Positions 61,834-64,000 of a stretch of DNA of 64,000 bases are shown in pieces; positions within the stretch are counted from its first letter, which is position 1; each line of letters begins with the position of its first letter. The DNA is taken from positions 233,030,735-233,094,734 of the forward strand of contig NC_134357.1 in NCBI RefSeq assembly GCF_048569485.1, written 5' to 3'. The translations under genes and the position numbers were made by a program. The notes under the pieces were generated by a model. That model was not told the DNA's origin, did no database searches, and saw only the letters and a program-made list of their open reading frames with translations. This DNA is from Anomaloglossus baeobatrachus (Eukaryota; Chordata; Amphibia; Anura; Aromobatidae).

Positions 61834-62275
61834 GAGCCATACTGCTCTGGGGGGCCCATGTTGCTCTGATGAGGAGGACTGGGGGTATACTGATCTGCTC
61901 TGGTCAGGAGGGCTCGGCGCATACTGCTCTGTTCTGGTGGAACTATACTTCTCTGGGGTGCCCATGCTGCTCTGATGAGGGGGGCTGGAGGCATACTGCT
62001 CTGGTGGGGCATTCTGCTCTGTACTGGTAGAGCCATACTGTTCTGGGGGGCCCATGCTGCTCTGATGAGGGTGGCTAGGGCATACTGATCTGCTTTGATG
62101 ATCGGGCTGGGGGCATACTTCTCTGCTCTAGTGGGTCTGGGGGTATACTGCTCTCTCTGGGGCACTGGAACATACAGCTCAGATGGAGGGGGGTCATACA
62201 GATCTGGAGGGGGGGAGGAGGTGAGTGGAACATACAGCTCAGGTGGAGGGGGACCCATACAATGTGGGAGGACAT
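61834..62275. repeat. Minisatellite, right half
   Basis: Continuation of the array after LTR D: CATACTGCTCTGGGGGGCCC and ATGCTGCTCTGATGAGG units, then CATACAGCTCAGATGGAGG units. Confidence 0.8.
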
Positions 62276-63340
62276 ACGCTGTGCTCAGTGTGCAGGGGGA
62301 TGCTAGCTGGAGCTGCGCTGTGGCTCCTCTTCATCTGTGGGACTTTAGCACACAGTGTGGTAGCTCTGCCCACAGAGGAACTTCAATGTAGGAGGAGCAT
62401 GGAGCATTCAGCAGTGAATGCTGTGTGCCAGTGTGGATTAAAGGTCAGGCAACTGCACTATCCAAGATCCAGGATAGTGTGGCTGCCAGCAATGCGGTCC
62501 CCGGAACTCAGCCTGCGGCCTGCAGGATTTATGAGGCAAGTGGGCTCCCCCAGCTGTCCAGGGCCCTGGCATTTGCCCTTGTGTGCCGGGTGCTGACAGT
62601 GGCCCTGGCTGTAAGCAATAAGTGTCAGGGACTCTGTCCACCCAGAATGATTGTTGAATCCAAGTACTTTTATTCAGTACACCATGGTATGGCCAAACAT
62701 TTAAGAGCACCGTCCCACCTACTTGTTTTCCATTTATCTTTGCCCTTCTCCGTTATATAAAGCCAGAGCTGTGAATCAAAGAAGGGGGATAGATAGAAAC
62801 CAGAAGGGGGGAGAGTACACTTAAATATTTGGTTGCGCCATGATGCACCTGTACTTTGTCAGCACAGAATGACTGTTGAAACTAAGTCCCCTTTTAAAGG
62901 GGTTTTCCCCCCAAAAAACATATCATAGATCTCCAAGACAGGTGAAAAGGTCTACTCGCACCCTCATTGATCTCTAGAATACTCATCATGTTCTCCCACT
63001 TCTTTCCTTGTTAATGTGCATCTACAATATGGAGTAGCGGTTGTGCATATTGATCACCTGTTTACATTAAGAGAACACCACTGCTCATTTCATAGTTTTC
63101 TTCCCTTTAGTCATGCGTTTGGTGGTGAAAGGAACATGTGACCTTTGTTTCCTAATCCGTGAAGGTCTCTGCAATTTGATATTTATTAATGAGATCTAAC
63201 AATTATCTGATTCTTAACATTATAGACTAATAAAATCATTGAATTGGTTAAGTGTATGCTTTAAAAGGGTTGTCTCATAAACCTTTACCACCCATTGAGA
63301 TGATTAGAGCTAAATATATTATTATTGGGGATCTGACTGC
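62276..63340. other. No gene seen
   Basis: GC-rich then AT-rich sequence. A frame at 62425-62760 is open but has no recognisable domain. A stretch from about 62890 (TTTTAAAGGGGTTTTCCCC) has the look of a common repeat. Confidence 0.5.
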
Positions 63341-63343
63341 TAA

Positions 63344-64000
63344 GGGTACTGTCACACTTTAGCGACGCAGCAGAGATCCCACCAGCGATCTGACCTGGTC
63401 AGGATTGCTGCTGCGTCGCTACATGGTAGCTGGTGAACTGTCAAACAGGCAGATCTCACCAGCGACCAGTGACCAGCCCCCAGCCAGCAGCGACGTGGAA
63501 GCGACACTGCAGGGAGGGTATGGTTATCCGATGTTTACCTTAGTTACCAGCGCACACCGCTTAGCGCTGGCTCCCTTCACTCGTAGCCACAGCACACATC
63601 GGGTTAATAAGCAAACCGTTGCTTATTTACCGGATGTGTCCTCCGGCTACGTATGCAATGAGCAGGGAGCCGGCACTGGCAGCATGAGAGCGGCGGACGC
63701 TGGTAATGAAGGTAAATATCGGTAACCACCTTGGTTACCCGATGTTTACCTTGGTTACAGCTTACCGCAGGCTGTCAGACGCCGGCTCCTGCTCCCTGCA
63801 CATTCCGGATTGTTGCTCTCTCACTGTCACACACAGCGATGTGTGCTTATCAGCGGGAGAGCAACAATAAAAAAATGAACCAGGGCTGTGTGTAACGAGC
63901 AGCGATCTCACAGCAGGGGCCAGATCGCTGCTCAGTGTCACACACAGCGAGATCGCTAATGAGGTCACTGCTGCGTCACAAAAACCGTGACTCAGTAGCG
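63344..64000. mobile_element. MITE cut by the window end
   Basis: Starts after TAA (63341-63343) with GGGTACTGTCACACTTTAGC. Inside are GTTATCCGATGTTTACCTTA and GGTAACCACCTTGGTTACCC modules like those at 20.9-21.06 kb. The right end lies outside the window. Confidence 0.6.

Noticed and set aside
60265-62275. Pro/Gln/Tyr-rich minus-strand frames
   Set aside because: Repeated words such as SSMGPPEQYAP come from the minisatellite, not from a gene.

Overview
This window is nuclear DNA from a vertebrate with a large, repeat-rich genome, most likely a frog. The basis is a vertebrate-type NDUFS8 gene spread over about 27 kb, set among DIRS, Ty3/Gypsy, Tc1/mariner, hAT, PIF/Harbinger-like, TTAA-targeted and L2-like elements. 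That mix fits amphibians; the species is inferred, not shown. No prokaryotic organisation is present.

Layout. 0.1-7.8 kb holds a complete-length but broken Ty3/Gypsy LTR element on the minus strand. 7.8-14 kb is a nest: a Tc1/mariner element split by a 4.2 kb hAT, which itself holds a Harbinger-like MITE, a palindrome of about 1.1 kb and a tRNA-like sequence. 14.7-15.8 kb is a solo LTR. 16.4-19 kb is MITEs swollen by satellites. About 19.2-19.4 kb looks like the NDUFS8 promoter and a non-coding first exon.

NDUFS8 (+ strand), the nuclear-encoded TYKY subunit of mitochondrial complex I, has six coding exons at 21640-21688, 32058-32120, 32595-32684, 32786-32958, 40764-40892 and 48132-48263. They join in phase to 211 residues, with both 4Fe-4S motifs intact. 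The introns hold a 9 x 40 bp GC-rich minisatellite, a ~36-unit 37/40 bp minisatellite, an L2-like LINE, a DIRS fossil interrupted by a fold-back element, Penelope-like fragments and many MITEs.

Downstream of the gene (48.7-64 kb) lie a second Tc1 element interrupted by another repeat, a large CT/GT-rich repeat, and a second LTR element (53.5-59.1 kb). Inside that LTR element are an open frame with a cold-shock-like domain, an upstream coiled-coil frame and a TTAA-flanked DNA transposon. Two solo LTRs sit in or beside a minisatellite, and a MITE is cut by the window end.

The only host gene I can support is NDUFS8. The most unusual observations are the cold-shock-like domain in the apparently non-autonomous LTR element, a primer-binding-site-like motif kept inside all the LTRs, and one CCAAT-palindrome plus splice-donor-like cassette shared by several unrelated DNA elements.
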